From the NCBI GenBank assembly GCA_019233415.1, contig JAFAMK010000310.1, forward strand, positions 1-8,751: a stretch of DNA of 8,751 nucleotides, written 5' to 3'. A model generated the notes under the pieces. The model saw nothing but the letters and a program-made list of their open reading frames with translations, searched no databases and had not been told where the DNA came from. The stretch is from Vulcanimicrobiota bacterium (GTDB lineage: Bacteria > Vulcanimicrobiota > Vulcanimicrobiia > Vulcanimicrobiales > Vulcanimicrobiaceae). Shown here one piece after another: positions 1-5,033 of the stretch. Positions within the stretch are counted from its first letter, which is position 1. Every line of letters starts with the position of its first letter. The position numbers and the translations under genes are program-made.

Positions 1-195
1 CTCGTAGTTGCGCGGGATCGAGCCGGCGATCGCGTTCTCGACCGGCAGCACGCCGAACTCGACCTCGCCGGCGTCGACCGCCGCCGCGACCGCGTCGAAC
101 GAGCCGTAGCCGCGCGTCGCCGCGTCGGGGAGCAGTTCGCGCGCCGCGACGTCGCTGAACGCGCCCGGATGGCCTTGGTAGGCGACGGTCGGCAC
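1..195 (-). CDS. pheA: Prephenate dehydratase, N-terminal part (cut by window edge)
   Basis: Only the first 65 codons are in the window; the rest lies beyond base 1. Prephenate dehydratase converts prephenate to phenylpyruvate in phenylalanine biosynthesis. The N-terminus reads VPTVAYQGHPGAFSD, matching the family opening (VAYLGPxGTFS). Residues 48-60, GVLPVENAIAGSI, match the conserved GVVPIENSxxGSV substrate-domain motif. I place the start at the GTG at 195, eight bases after the TGA of the upstream D-aminopeptidase gene. No strong Shine-Dalgarno is visible, so translation is probably coupled to that gene. Because the protein begins directly with the dehydratase motif, there is no N-terminal chorismate mutase domain; it looks like a stand-alone prephenate dehydratase. 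Whether a C-terminal ACT regulatory domain is present cannot be seen. The family call is firm; the exact start is less so. Confidence 0.88.
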   Translation of the reverse strand, partial: MPTVAYQGHPGAFSDVAARELLPDAATRGYGSFDAVAAAVDAGEVEFGVLPVENAIAGSIPRNYE

Positions 196-203
196 GAGTC
201 GCG

Positions 204-1037
204 TCAGACGTGCGCGTTCGCGGCCGCGCCGAGCCGGTAGGCGGCGACGTAGGCCTTGAAGATCAGCCGGTAGTCGTCGTGGACGAAGCGCGTGCTGCGC
301 GGACCCGTGCGCTCGAAGCCGGGGATCAGCTCGGCATAGTCCGCGTTGTGCGTGTAGACGAAGTCGAGGTCGAGCGCAATCGGCGGTTCGAAGACGTAGG
401 GCCGCGCGTCCTTCGCGCGCCCGACGGCTTCCTTCGCCGCGGCGCGGATCAGCTCGCGCGCGCGCGCCGGCGAGACGGAGTTGGTCGCGAAGCGTCCGAT
501 CGAGTCTTTCACGACCACGCCGGTGATCCACGGCATCGCGGCCTTCGTCTGCTCGATGCAGGCGCGGTCGCCGGTGATCAGCACGACGGGAACACCCGCG
601 AGCCCGAGCACGCCCGCGTTGACCATCGCCTCGCTGCAGACACGGCCGTTGATGCGCGTCTCGCGGAGCGTCTCGCTGGTGTAGGTGTGGTCGAGCGTCG
701 CATCCTGCGTCCCGACCGCGCCGTGGTAGCCGGTGAAGAAGGCGAGGTCGAAGCTGTCGTCGATCCCCTCGGCCATCGAGAACGGTTTGCGGTTCCCGTA
801 GATCAGCCGCACGTCGTCGGGCAGTTCGTCCCACAGCACGTTGCGCATCGACGAGTGCGAGTCGTTGATCAGCACGTCCCCGACGCCGGCCTCGCGCGCG
901 CCGTCGATCGCCGCGCGCACTTCCTGCGACATGAGCCGGCGGTAGTACGGGTACTCGGTCGTGTTCGACGGGTCGACCTGGGTCCAGGAGCAGACCGCGG
1001 CGGTCCCCTCCATGTCTGCCGAAATGTAGAGCTTCAT
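204..1037 (-). CDS. dppA: M55-family D-aminopeptidase (DppA-like)
   Basis: This 277-aa protein is full length for the M55 zinc peptidases, whose best-known member is Bacillus DppA, a decameric D-aminopeptidase that releases N-terminal D-amino acids from short peptides such as peptidoglycan-derived D-Ala peptides. The sequence opens with MKLYISADMEG, where D8 and E10 are the expected zinc ligands. H61 (NDSHSSM), H105 (GYHG) and E136 (NGRVCSE) fit the remaining ligands, and H116 (LDHTYTS) fits the catalytic histidine. No signal peptide is seen, so it should be cytoplasmic. Its ATG lies inside ATGA shared with the stop of the upstream TPR gene, implying translational coupling, and pheA follows after eight bases. 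The family is well supported by the ligand pattern; the substrate is inferred from the family only, and an amide hydrolase of another specificity is possible. Confidence 0.92.
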   Translation of the reverse strand: MKLYISADMEGTAAVCSWTQVDPSNTTEYPYYRRLMSQEVRAAIDGAREAGVGDVLINDSHSSMRNVLWDELPDDVRLIYGNRKPFSMAEGIDDSFDLAFFTGYHGAVGTQDATLDHTYTSETLRETRINGRVCSEAMVNAGVLGLAGVPVVLITGDRACIEQTKAAMPWITGVVVKDSIGRFATNSVSPARARELIRAAAKEAVGRAKDARPYVFEPPIALDLDFVYTHNADYAELIPGFERTGPRSTRFVHDDYRLIFKAYVAAYRLGAAANAHV

Positions 1038-1777
1038 CCACCTAGCTGCTGGAGGGCGGCGCGCGCGTTTGGCGCGCGAGGATCATCGGGGCCGGTGATC
1101 GCGAGGTAGTGCTTGAACGCGGCGATCGCGTCGGTGCGGCGTCCGATCGCCTGCAGCACGACGGCGCGGTTGAAGACGGCAGGATGAAAGTCGGGGCGTT
1201 CCTTCAGTACCGCGTCGAGCTGCGCGAGCGCGTCGAGGTCGTGCCCGTTCTCGTGCAGCGCGGTCGCGAGGTCGGTGCGCACGTCCGGGTTCGACGGATC
1301 GAGCGCGAGCGCGCGCCGGTAGAGGTCCGTCGCCTTGTCGAACTTCTGCGCGTCGAATTCCATGTCGCCGAGCCGAACGATCGCGGCGAGATCGTTCGGG
1401 TTGTGCGCAAGCCGCGCGCGCAGCGCCTGCAGTTCCTGCATGATCGGCGCCGGCGGACCGCCGCCGGCCGCGTTTCCACCGCCCACGGACGCACCGGGCA
1501 GCGCGGTCGAACCGCCCTGCATCGGCCCGCTGCCGGTCTGCGGCACGGTGAACGTCCCCGGTGGATCGGTCGCGATCGGCGCCGGCGTCGCCTGAATCCG
1601 CGCATCACCTTGCTCGGCGACGGTTCCCGGCCCGAACGCCGAGCCCGTCGTGCCGAAGCCGATCCGCAGAAACCAGCCGAGCACGCCGAGAAAGATCACG
1701 GCGAAGACGGCGAGGATCGGAATCGCGATGCGCGCGGGTAGGCCCACAGCGCGAATCCTTCGAAGCTTCCAGTCCAT
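1034..1777 (-). CDS. Membrane-anchored TPR protein
   Basis: A 247-aa protein. Residues 1-12 are short and basic (MDWKLRRIRAVG). A single transmembrane segment follows at about residues 15-34 (IAIPILAVFAVIFLGVLGWF), then a Gly/Pro/Thr-rich linker of about 80 residues, then a C-terminal domain with about three tetratricopeptide repeats. The repeat signature is clear: LGDMEFDAQKFDKATDLYRRAL-ALDPSNPD, then ALHENGHDLDALAQLDAVLKERPD, then AVVLQAIGRRTDAIAAFKHYL. TPRs bind proteins, so this is probably a scaffold, with the TPR domain outside the cytoplasm if the basic N-terminus stays inside. The layout resembles the TPR part of cytochrome c maturation factors such as CcmI/NrfG, but no other maturation genes are visible, so I assign no pathway. 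The frame is open to 1831, but I prefer the ATG at 1777: it gives a normal membrane anchor, while the upstream 18 residues are antisense to the SprT-like gene. Confidence 0.82.
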   Translation of the reverse strand: MDWKLRRIRAVGLPARIAIPILAVFAVIFLGVLGWFLRIGFGTTGSAFGPGTVAEQGDARIQATPAPIATDPPGTFTVPQTGSGPMQGGSTALPGASVGGGNAAGGGPPAPIMQELQALRARLAHNPNDLAAIVRLGDMEFDAQKFDKATDLYRRALALDPSNPDVRTDLATALHENGHDLDALAQLDAVLKERPDFHPAVFNRAVVLQAIGRRTDAIAAFKHYLAITGPDDPRAPNARAALQQLGG

Positions 1778-2294
1778 GCTCCCGGGTCTGCCCGACGTCG
1801 CCGAGCTGCAGCTCCTCTTCGCGCAATACAACTGGCTGTATTTCCAAGGCGAGATTCCCGCCTACCGGATCGCCTACAACGCGCGCTTCTCCAACCTCGC
1901 CGGCCGCATCGTCTACAAGCCGCCGCTGATCGAGCTCTCACCCAAACACTTGGCCGGAAAGCCGGACGAGCTGCGCGAGACGCTCCTGCACGAGATGATC
2001 CACGCCTGGCTCCACGCCCGCGGCCAAAACCCCGGACACACCGCCACGTTCAAAAAGAAAATGCGCGAGCTCGGCCTGCGCTCGATCTACCACGACCTCG
2101 GCAAAGCCGCCCCACTCAACGAATCGACGAAGCGCTACATCATCCGCTGCGAAAAATGCACGATGGAACTGCTGCGCAAACGCAAACCCGCCCCGAACCT
2201 CCTCTGCGCCCGCTGCCGCAAACCGTTGGTCGCCTTCGAAGTGGTGGAGATTCGTCCGGTCGAACTCGGAAGCGCCGCGTCTCGCGCACGCTAA
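1776..2294 (+). CDS. SprT-like zinc metallopeptidase
   Basis: A 172-aa protein of the SprT-like family, which includes the SPRTN/Wss1 DNA-protein crosslink proteases and bacterial SprT. The zinc-binding helix HEMIH is at residues 72-76, preceded by LRETLL and followed by AWLHARGQNPGHTATFKKKM, in which H88 is the likely third zinc ligand. The N-terminal segment LQLLFAQYNWLYFQGEIP matches the family's usual opening. A C-terminal zinc ribbon is formed by C125/C128 (CEKC) and C144/C147 (CARC), as in SprT proteins. Cytoplasmic; a role in protein turnover or DNA-protein crosslink repair is inferred from the family. The frame is open upstream to 1650, but homology starts right after the ATG at 1776, so I choose it. 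That ATG overlaps the divergent TPR gene's start by two bases, and no clear Shine-Dalgarno precedes it. Confidence 0.9.
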   Translation: MLPGLPDVAELQLLFAQYNWLYFQGEIPAYRIAYNARFSNLAGRIVYKPPLIELSPKHLAGKPDELRETLLHEMIHAWLHARGQNPGHTATFKKKMRELGLRSIYHDLGKAAPLNESTKRYIIRCEKCTMELLRKRKPAPNLLCARCRKPLVAFEVVEIRPVELGSAASRAR

Positions 2295-2297
2295 ATG

Positions 2298-2361
2298 GCT
2301 TCCTCGGTGCAACACTCTGCCGGTAACCACTCTATCTGCCGGTCCTGCCAGGCGAGGAAGC
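2298..2361 (+). promoter_or_regulatory. Inverted repeat that can mask a ribosome binding site
   Basis: A perfect 9-bp inverted repeat pairs GCTTCCTCG (2298-2306) with CGAGGAAGC (2353-2361), with a 46-base loop. The right arm contains GAGGAAG, the Shine-Dalgarno-like sequence just before the ATG at 2362. Inside the loop there is a 9-bp direct repeat, TCTGCCGGT, at 2316-2324 and 2335-2343. If transcribed, the stem could hide the ribosome binding site. The long loop and the absence of a T-run argue against a simple terminator. The pairing is seen directly; a regulatory role is inference. Confidence 0.3.
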
Positions 2362-2586
2362 ATGGCAACCGACGGCGCTCGGTCCGTGGAGGATCAGATC
2401 GTCCGCGTGCGCTGGTCTGAAGGCCCCTACGAGAAGTACGAGTGCTGCGCATACTTAAAAGCCGCGCATATTCCTCGAAACGTTCTGGCTCTCGCAGAGC
2501 ATCTTCATCGGCGGCAACTAAGACGATTGCGTTTCAGCGACACGACCGACCGACGTCTCCCACCTGCGCGCGCGCCGCGGGGCTAG
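2362..2586 (+). CDS. Possible small protein, unrecognised (doubtful)
   Basis: A 74-aa frame that I do not recognise. In its favour: a good Shine-Dalgarno (GAGGAAGC directly before the ATG), a position downstream of and co-oriented with the SprT-like gene, and a stop only four bases from the convergent stop of the membrane protein gene. Against it: the C-terminal third is rich in Arg/Pro (RRLPPARAPRG) and reads like translated non-coding GC-rich sequence, and no domain or motif is visible. The first half (VRWSEGPYEKYECCAYLKAAHIP) looks more protein-like. It could be a genuine small gene or the remnant of a larger one. Confidence 0.3.
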   Translation: MATDGARSVEDQIVRVRWSEGPYEKYECCAYLKAAHIPRNVLALAEHLHRRQLRRLRFSDTTDRRLPPARAPRG

Positions 2587-2590
2587 CAAC

Positions 2591-2887
2591 TCAGGACTTT
2601 TTCGCGCGTCGCGTATGGCCGAGCGACCACAGGAAATTGACGGCAAACAAGAAGATGCACGTCGCCCAGGCCCACAAGTACAACGTCTGCGCGCCGCTAT
2701 CGAGACAGAGCCTGACTCCAGGCACGCCGAAAAAGCCCAGTCGTAGCAGAGGGCCTGGAAGCGAGACGATCGCTCCCAGCGCCACGACTACTTGCGTGAA
2801 CGGCCAAAGCCTGCCGGGGTTTCGCAAGACCCCGTTCAAGATCAACAGGAGAAGAGCAACTGCACCGGCGGCAGCGTTGTCGCACAT
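2591..2887 (-). CDS. Small three-helix membrane protein, unknown function
   Basis: A 98-aa hydrophobic protein with about three transmembrane helices: around residues 5-21 (AAAGAVALLLLILNGVL), 33-55 (VVVALGAIVSLPGPLLRLGFFGV) and 69-90 (LYLWAWATCIFLFAVNFLW). It ends in a basic tail (GHTRRAKKS), which suggests the C-terminus faces the cytoplasm. I do not recognise a family. The frame is open further upstream to 3082, but that part overlaps the lipoprotein gene. The ATG at 2887 lies one base after that gene's TAG (TAG-T-ATG), the normal arrangement for translational coupling, so I choose it. The tight junction suggests the two products work together at the membrane; that is inference. Base composition looks less GC-rich than in the flanking housekeeping genes. 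Confidence 0.65.
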   Translation of the reverse strand: MCDNAAAGAVALLLLILNGVLRNPGRLWPFTQVVVALGAIVSLPGPLLRLGFFGVPGVRLCLDSGAQTLYLWAWATCIFLFAVNFLWSLGHTRRAKKS

Positions 2888-2888
2888 A

Positions 2889-3950
2889 CTACCCGTACGG
2901 GCGCCGACCAGCGCCTTGCCCGGCACAGGCATTATCGACAGTATTCTGTTTGTTGTTGAGATCGACGATTGAGCCGATGAACATTGCCGGATCACCGAAA
3001 CTCGCGCTGAAGTCGCTGAAGCCGTCATCTGGACCGGCGCCGGTCGGAGGCTTTTTCCCGATCTTGAACCGGCCCGCTGCAACGACGACCGCGGCCACGG
3101 AAAGTGTCATCCCAACGAAGTTGAGAAAAGCGGCGTTGAGATCGCGCAGTGCAGCCTTGCATTCATCGGTCATAGGCTGGACAGTGGTAGCAGCGAGCGT
3201 AGAGTAGCCGTCCATGTTCATATCGAGCGTATCGGTGCCGAAATCGTCGTAGAGGTTTCCCGTGTCGAACACGTACGGATCACTCGAATTCCCCCCTGCG
3301 TCCAATTCGAACATGCCGCCGCCGTCGTTCGTGAGTGAATCGCCATAGTCGTCGTACTGCGTGCCCGTGTCGTTCCCTGAACCTCCACCGGGATCGCCAC
3401 AAGAGGAGTCACTGCAGTTCGGATTCACCGTGGACATGGCTTTTCGCGCCGATTCGAGAAGGCTTTTCGGCACGGCTGCAGAGTACGGTGAGTTGCTCAA
3501 CGGCACCGGCACGGACTTGAAGTGGATACCGAGCGATGGCGCGTGGATCTGACTCGTGCCGTCTTGGAGATCGAGAATGCGCAAATATGAGCCGTCCCGA
3601 GTTCGCCACTCGCCCATGCCGAATGGATGTATGCGGAATGTATCGCCCGAGCTTAGCGCGTTCGTTACGCTTCCGAGACGTATCCGAACGTGGCCGGCCA
3701 GCGCCGACGGTGAAGCGAATCTAACCGTCGTCCCACTTCGTGACAGGGCGGTCATGGTCAAGATCGTTTTTCGCGAGTCGATCAAAGCAGCGCGTGCTCT
3801 GCTTCGACCGACGACCAGCGAATAGCCATTTCCGAGTCGATGCACCTCTGGTGATCGGCGCGTCGAAACGGCCATCCCGAACCCAGATGGAGCACACCCG
3901 CTCAGCGCAAGCGCAGTGACGCTGCATAGAAAGTCGCGCCGTGTGTTCAT
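2889..3950 (-). CDS. Tat-type lipoprotein of unknown function
   Basis: A 353-aa protein. The N-terminus MNTRRDFLCSVTALALSGCA combines a twin-arginine motif (TRRDFL, R4-R5) with a lipobox (LSGC, C19), so it is predicted to be exported folded by Tat and lipid-anchored at C19. Residues about 30-150 look like a beta-rich domain (GYSLVVGR, VRIRLGSV, SYLRILDLQDG). Residues about 178-245 form a Gly/Asp/Asn/Ser-rich, strongly acidic low-complexity segment with repeated DDYGDS, YDDFGTD and similar. A second hydrophobic segment follows at about 277-294 (FVGMTLSVAAVVVAAG). C179, C184, C264 and C342 could form disulfides. I do not recognise the family. The ATG at 3950 is preceded by CGGGGGTACT, an acceptable ribosome binding site, and it gives a complete signal sequence. 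The 98-aa membrane protein gene follows after one base. Confidence 0.75.
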   Translation of the reverse strand: MNTRRDFLCSVTALALSGCAPSGFGMAVSTRRSPEVHRLGNGYSLVVGRSRARAALIDSRKTILTMTALSRSGTTVRFASPSALAGHVRIRLGSVTNALSSGDTFRIHPFGMGEWRTRDGSYLRILDLQDGTSQIHAPSLGIHFKSVPVPLSNSPYSAAVPKSLLESARKAMSTVNPNCSDSSCGDPGGGSGNDTGTQYDDYGDSLTNDGGGMFELDAGGNSSDPYVFDTGNLYDDFGTDTLDMNMDGYSTLAATTVQPMTDECKAALRDLNAAFLNFVGMTLSVAAVVVAAGRFKIGKKPPTGAGPDDGFSDFSASFGDPAMFIGSIVDLNNKQNTVDNACAGQGAGRRPYG

Positions 3951-4103
3951 AGTACCCCCGGAAGTACTCGAAGTCTTGCCGCCGCGCCGACTCGAATTGA
4001 GGCGAAAGAACGGTGCCGCGTCCTACGACCTTCCACATGGCCCTTCCTTGTTAGGAGCCCCGCGGTGAAGAGGCCCGCCGCCGGTCCGGGCCGCAAACTT
4101 TCC
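3951..4103. other. Non-coding stretch upstream of the lipoprotein gene
   Basis: No convincing gene or sigma-70 promoter is seen here. On the minus strand, AAGGAAGGGCC precedes an ATG at 4038, giving a frame that starts MWKVVGRG and runs into the lipoprotein gene in another frame; I do not regard it as a gene. A promoter for the lipoprotein unit would be expected here, but I cannot point to one. Confidence 0.4.
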
Positions 4104-4126
4104 GTGTGGAAACCGGCACGGTTGAA
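4104..4126. repeat. Possible second IS-end-like sequence, abutting the next one
   Basis: Read leftward on the minus strand from 4126, this stretch contains CCGGTTTC at offsets 11-18, the same offsets at which the neighbouring candidate IS end (4127 onward) has CCGGCTTC. The two therefore form an imperfect palindrome centred on 4126/4127. It may be an IS3-type end facing the other way or a fossil circle junction. The similarity is short, and chance is a real alternative. Confidence 0.25.
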
Positions 4127-4152
4127 TGGAGGCGACCCGGCTTCGTGGAGAC
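4127..4152 (-). repeat. Probable right terminal inverted repeat of an IS3-family element
   Basis: On the plus strand this reads TGGAGGCGACCCGGCTTCGT and then ends in GGAGAC. It starts with TG and carries a CCCGGxTTCGTGGA core, the general form of IS3-family ends. It lies about 24 bp beyond the stop codon of the transposase remnant (4176), which is where the right end of such an element is expected. No matching left end was found on the other side of the remnant, so the element is truncated. The assignment rests on remembered family patterns, not a search. Confidence 0.5.
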
Positions 4153-4175
4153 CAAGTGATTGGACGTCACGCGGC

Positions 4176-4305
4176 CTAGAGCCGCTCGTAATTTGCGGGT
4201 GAGAGAAGGCCGAGGGCAGAGTGTCGGCGATGCGGGTTGTACCGGCCCTCGATGAAATCGAAACCGCGAGTTCGGCCTCTCGGTGCGTCTTGGAGCGATG
4301 CTTCG
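4176..4305 (-). pseudogene. IS3-family transposase, 3' remnant with frameshift
   Basis: Only the last 43 or so codons of a DDE transposase (rve/integrase core) are left. The terminal segment FDFIEGRYNPHRRHSALG-LLSPANYERL followed by TAG is the signature C-terminus of IS3-family OrfB (family form: FxYIExxYNxxRRHSALGYLSPxxxE). Immediately upstream, the matching sequence KHRSKTHREAELAV lies in another frame. At the junction (about 4262-4266) the minus strand reads GCGGTTTCGATTTC, and adding one T would give the expected A-V-F-D-F in a single frame. Upstream of about 4305 transposase similarity stops abruptly and a plus-strand toxin-like fragment begins. The remnant cannot encode an active enzyme. 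Confidence 0.75.
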
Positions 4306-4386
4306 CAAGCAGATATTGAACGTGCGAAGATGTTGTGGGCCCAGTACAAGACCGCAGGAGGCACCATCGAAAGCCAAGCAGGAGTG
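4297..4386 (+). pseudogene. C-terminal fragment of a HigB/RelE-type toxin gene
   Basis: Directly before the antidote gene, the plus strand reads DASQADIERAKMLWAQYK at 4297-4350. This resembles the C-terminal helix of phage Gp49/HigB-like 'addiction module killer' proteins, which end with a (GGDK)xSQxxDIxxAKxxWxxYK-like segment just upstream of their antidote gene. Everything N-terminal is missing: at about 4300 the sequence changes to IS3 transposase remnant on the other strand. The frame runs into the antidote frame without a stop, whereas a TGATG stop-start overlap (4385-4389) exists in the next frame, ending in a plausible tail PSKAKQE. A lost base in the toxin remnant would explain this. 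The toxin assignment is from remembered family patterns over a short stretch, so it is moderate at best. Confidence 0.45.
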
Positions 4387-4716
4387 ATGAGTGTGGTAGT
4401 GACTCGAGATTCGCGAGAGACGGTCGTCGATCGCGTGAAGCGCGATCCGGCGTTCGCGAAAGCACTCCTCGATGAGGCGGTTGCGCTCTTTCTCAATGGT
4501 GAGCCGGAGACGGCGCGTCTCGTTCTGCGCGATCTCGTCAATGCGACCGTCGGGTTCGATCGGCTGGCCGACGCGACCGGCAAGCCGGCAAAGAGTCTGC
4601 ACCGAATGCTTTCGACCAGCGGCAACCCGAGCATGGACAATCTCTCGCTCATCCTTGGCGTGCTGCAGAAGCGGCTTCGCGTCAAGCTGGTTCGCCGCGC
4701 AGTGCGCGCAGCCTAA
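4387..4716 (+). CDS. HigA-like antidote / XRE-type DNA-binding protein (orphan)
   Basis: A 109-aa protein of the 'addiction module antidote' type, the DNA-binding antitoxin encoded downstream of HigB/RelE-like toxins. Residues about 15-55 (DRVKRDPAFAKALLDEAVAL, then FLNGEPETARLVLRDLVNA) are the typical helical N-terminal part. Residues about 57-98 form the helix-turn-helix domain, with GFDRLADATGKPAKSLHRML and NPSMDNLSLILGVLQKRL. It should repress its own promoter and neutralise a partner toxin. Here no intact toxin is adjacent; only a short toxin-like tail precedes it. ATG 4387 sits only two bases after AGGAG, so the GTG at 4393 is an alternative start with better spacing. The frame stays open upstream to 4237, but that part is toxin tail and antisense transposase. 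Its TAA overlaps the stop of convergent vapD. Confidence 0.78.
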   Translation: MSVVVTRDSRETVVDRVKRDPAFAKALLDEAVALFLNGEPETARLVLRDLVNATVGFDRLADATGKPAKSLHRMLSTSGNPSMDNLSLILGVLQKRLRVKLVRRAVRAA

Positions 4717-5033
4717 GCTCCTGCCCCGCCGCCGCTTCGCGGGGACGCTGAGACGGCCGGGAAGAGGTCGTTGTTTTCTTCGATGCGCAGCATGCGTACG
4801 TCGCGGACGCACGTTGAGAACCAGGGTAGTTCGTTTGCGAGACGCTGTGCCGTCAGGACACAGGAAACGGCGTTGACCCTCGCCGGATCGCCGAAGTAGA
4901 CCGATCCCTGTCGCCAGGCGAAGCCGTCCTCTTCTAGGATGCGGCGGACCTCTGTGTACGCGTTGTTCGGCGATGTTGCGGAGTAGTGGGTTCGCAGGTC
5001 GTCGATGACGAGATCGAACGCGATCGCGTACAT
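4713..5033 (-). CDS. vapD: VapD-family endoribonuclease (Cas2-like fold)
   Basis: A 106-aa protein beginning MYAIAFDLVIDDL, the hallmark of VapD, a small ribonuclease related in fold to Cas2 and found in toxin-antitoxin loci (VapXD) and on plasmids. D7 corresponds to the catalytic aspartate. NNAYTEVRRILEEDGFAW is the conserved helix region, QGSVYFG (42-48) the conserved strand with S44, and WFSTCVRDVRMLRIEENNDL the conserved C-terminus. The last 15 or so residues (SASPRSGGGAGA) go beyond the usual family end. I choose ATG 5033 because homology begins exactly there and GGAG lies eight bases upstream; the frame also continues to an ATG at 5099, adding 22 Pro-rich residues. No VapX-like antitoxin is seen upstream. 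The convergent neighbour is a HigA-like antidote, and the two genes overlap at their stops. Confidence 0.85.
   Translation of the reverse strand: MYAIAFDLVIDDLRTHYSATSPNNAYTEVRRILEEDGFAWRQGSVYFGDPARVNAVSCVLTAQRLANELPWFSTCVRDVRMLRIEENNDLFPAVSASPRSGGGAGA

Noticed and set aside
210..1109. A 299-residue plus-strand open frame
   Set aside because: It is antisense to the D-aminopeptidase gene, rich in Arg/Val/Asp as expected for GC-rich shadow frames, with no family motif.
1778..1831. Longer start of the TPR protein at 1831
   Set aside because: The 18 extra residues (MYCAKRSCSSATSG...) are antisense to the conserved SprT-like N-terminus and would displace the membrane anchor from the N-terminus.
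2888..3082. Longer start of the 98-aa membrane protein
   Set aside because: The extra residues overlap the end of the lipoprotein gene in another frame and are not hydrophobic or conserved-looking; TAG-T-ATG coupling favours 2887.
3721..4038. A 105-residue minus-strand frame with AAGGAAGG before its ATG
   Set aside because: It overlaps the lipoprotein gene's signal-peptide region in another frame and shows no recognisable domain; the Shine-Dalgarno may be an IS leftover.
4099..4112. TTTCC-GTGT-GGAAA hairpin
   Set aside because: Five base pairs with no T-run; better explained as part of the IS-end-like sequence or chance.
4237..4386. An N-terminal extension of the antidote starting at ATG 4237
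   Set aside because: The segment is antisense to the transposase remnant and then toxin-like tail; antidote similarity begins only after 4387.
4051..4812. A 253-residue minus-strand frame across the IS remnant and antidote
   Set aside because: It is antisense to the antidote gene and has no motif; it is a composition artefact.
4713..5033. VapD as a Cas2 protein of a CRISPR system
   Set aside because: VapD is Cas2-like in fold, but there is no Cas1 and no repeat-spacer array in the window; the conserved MYAIAFDL start and QGSVYFG motif are VapD-type.
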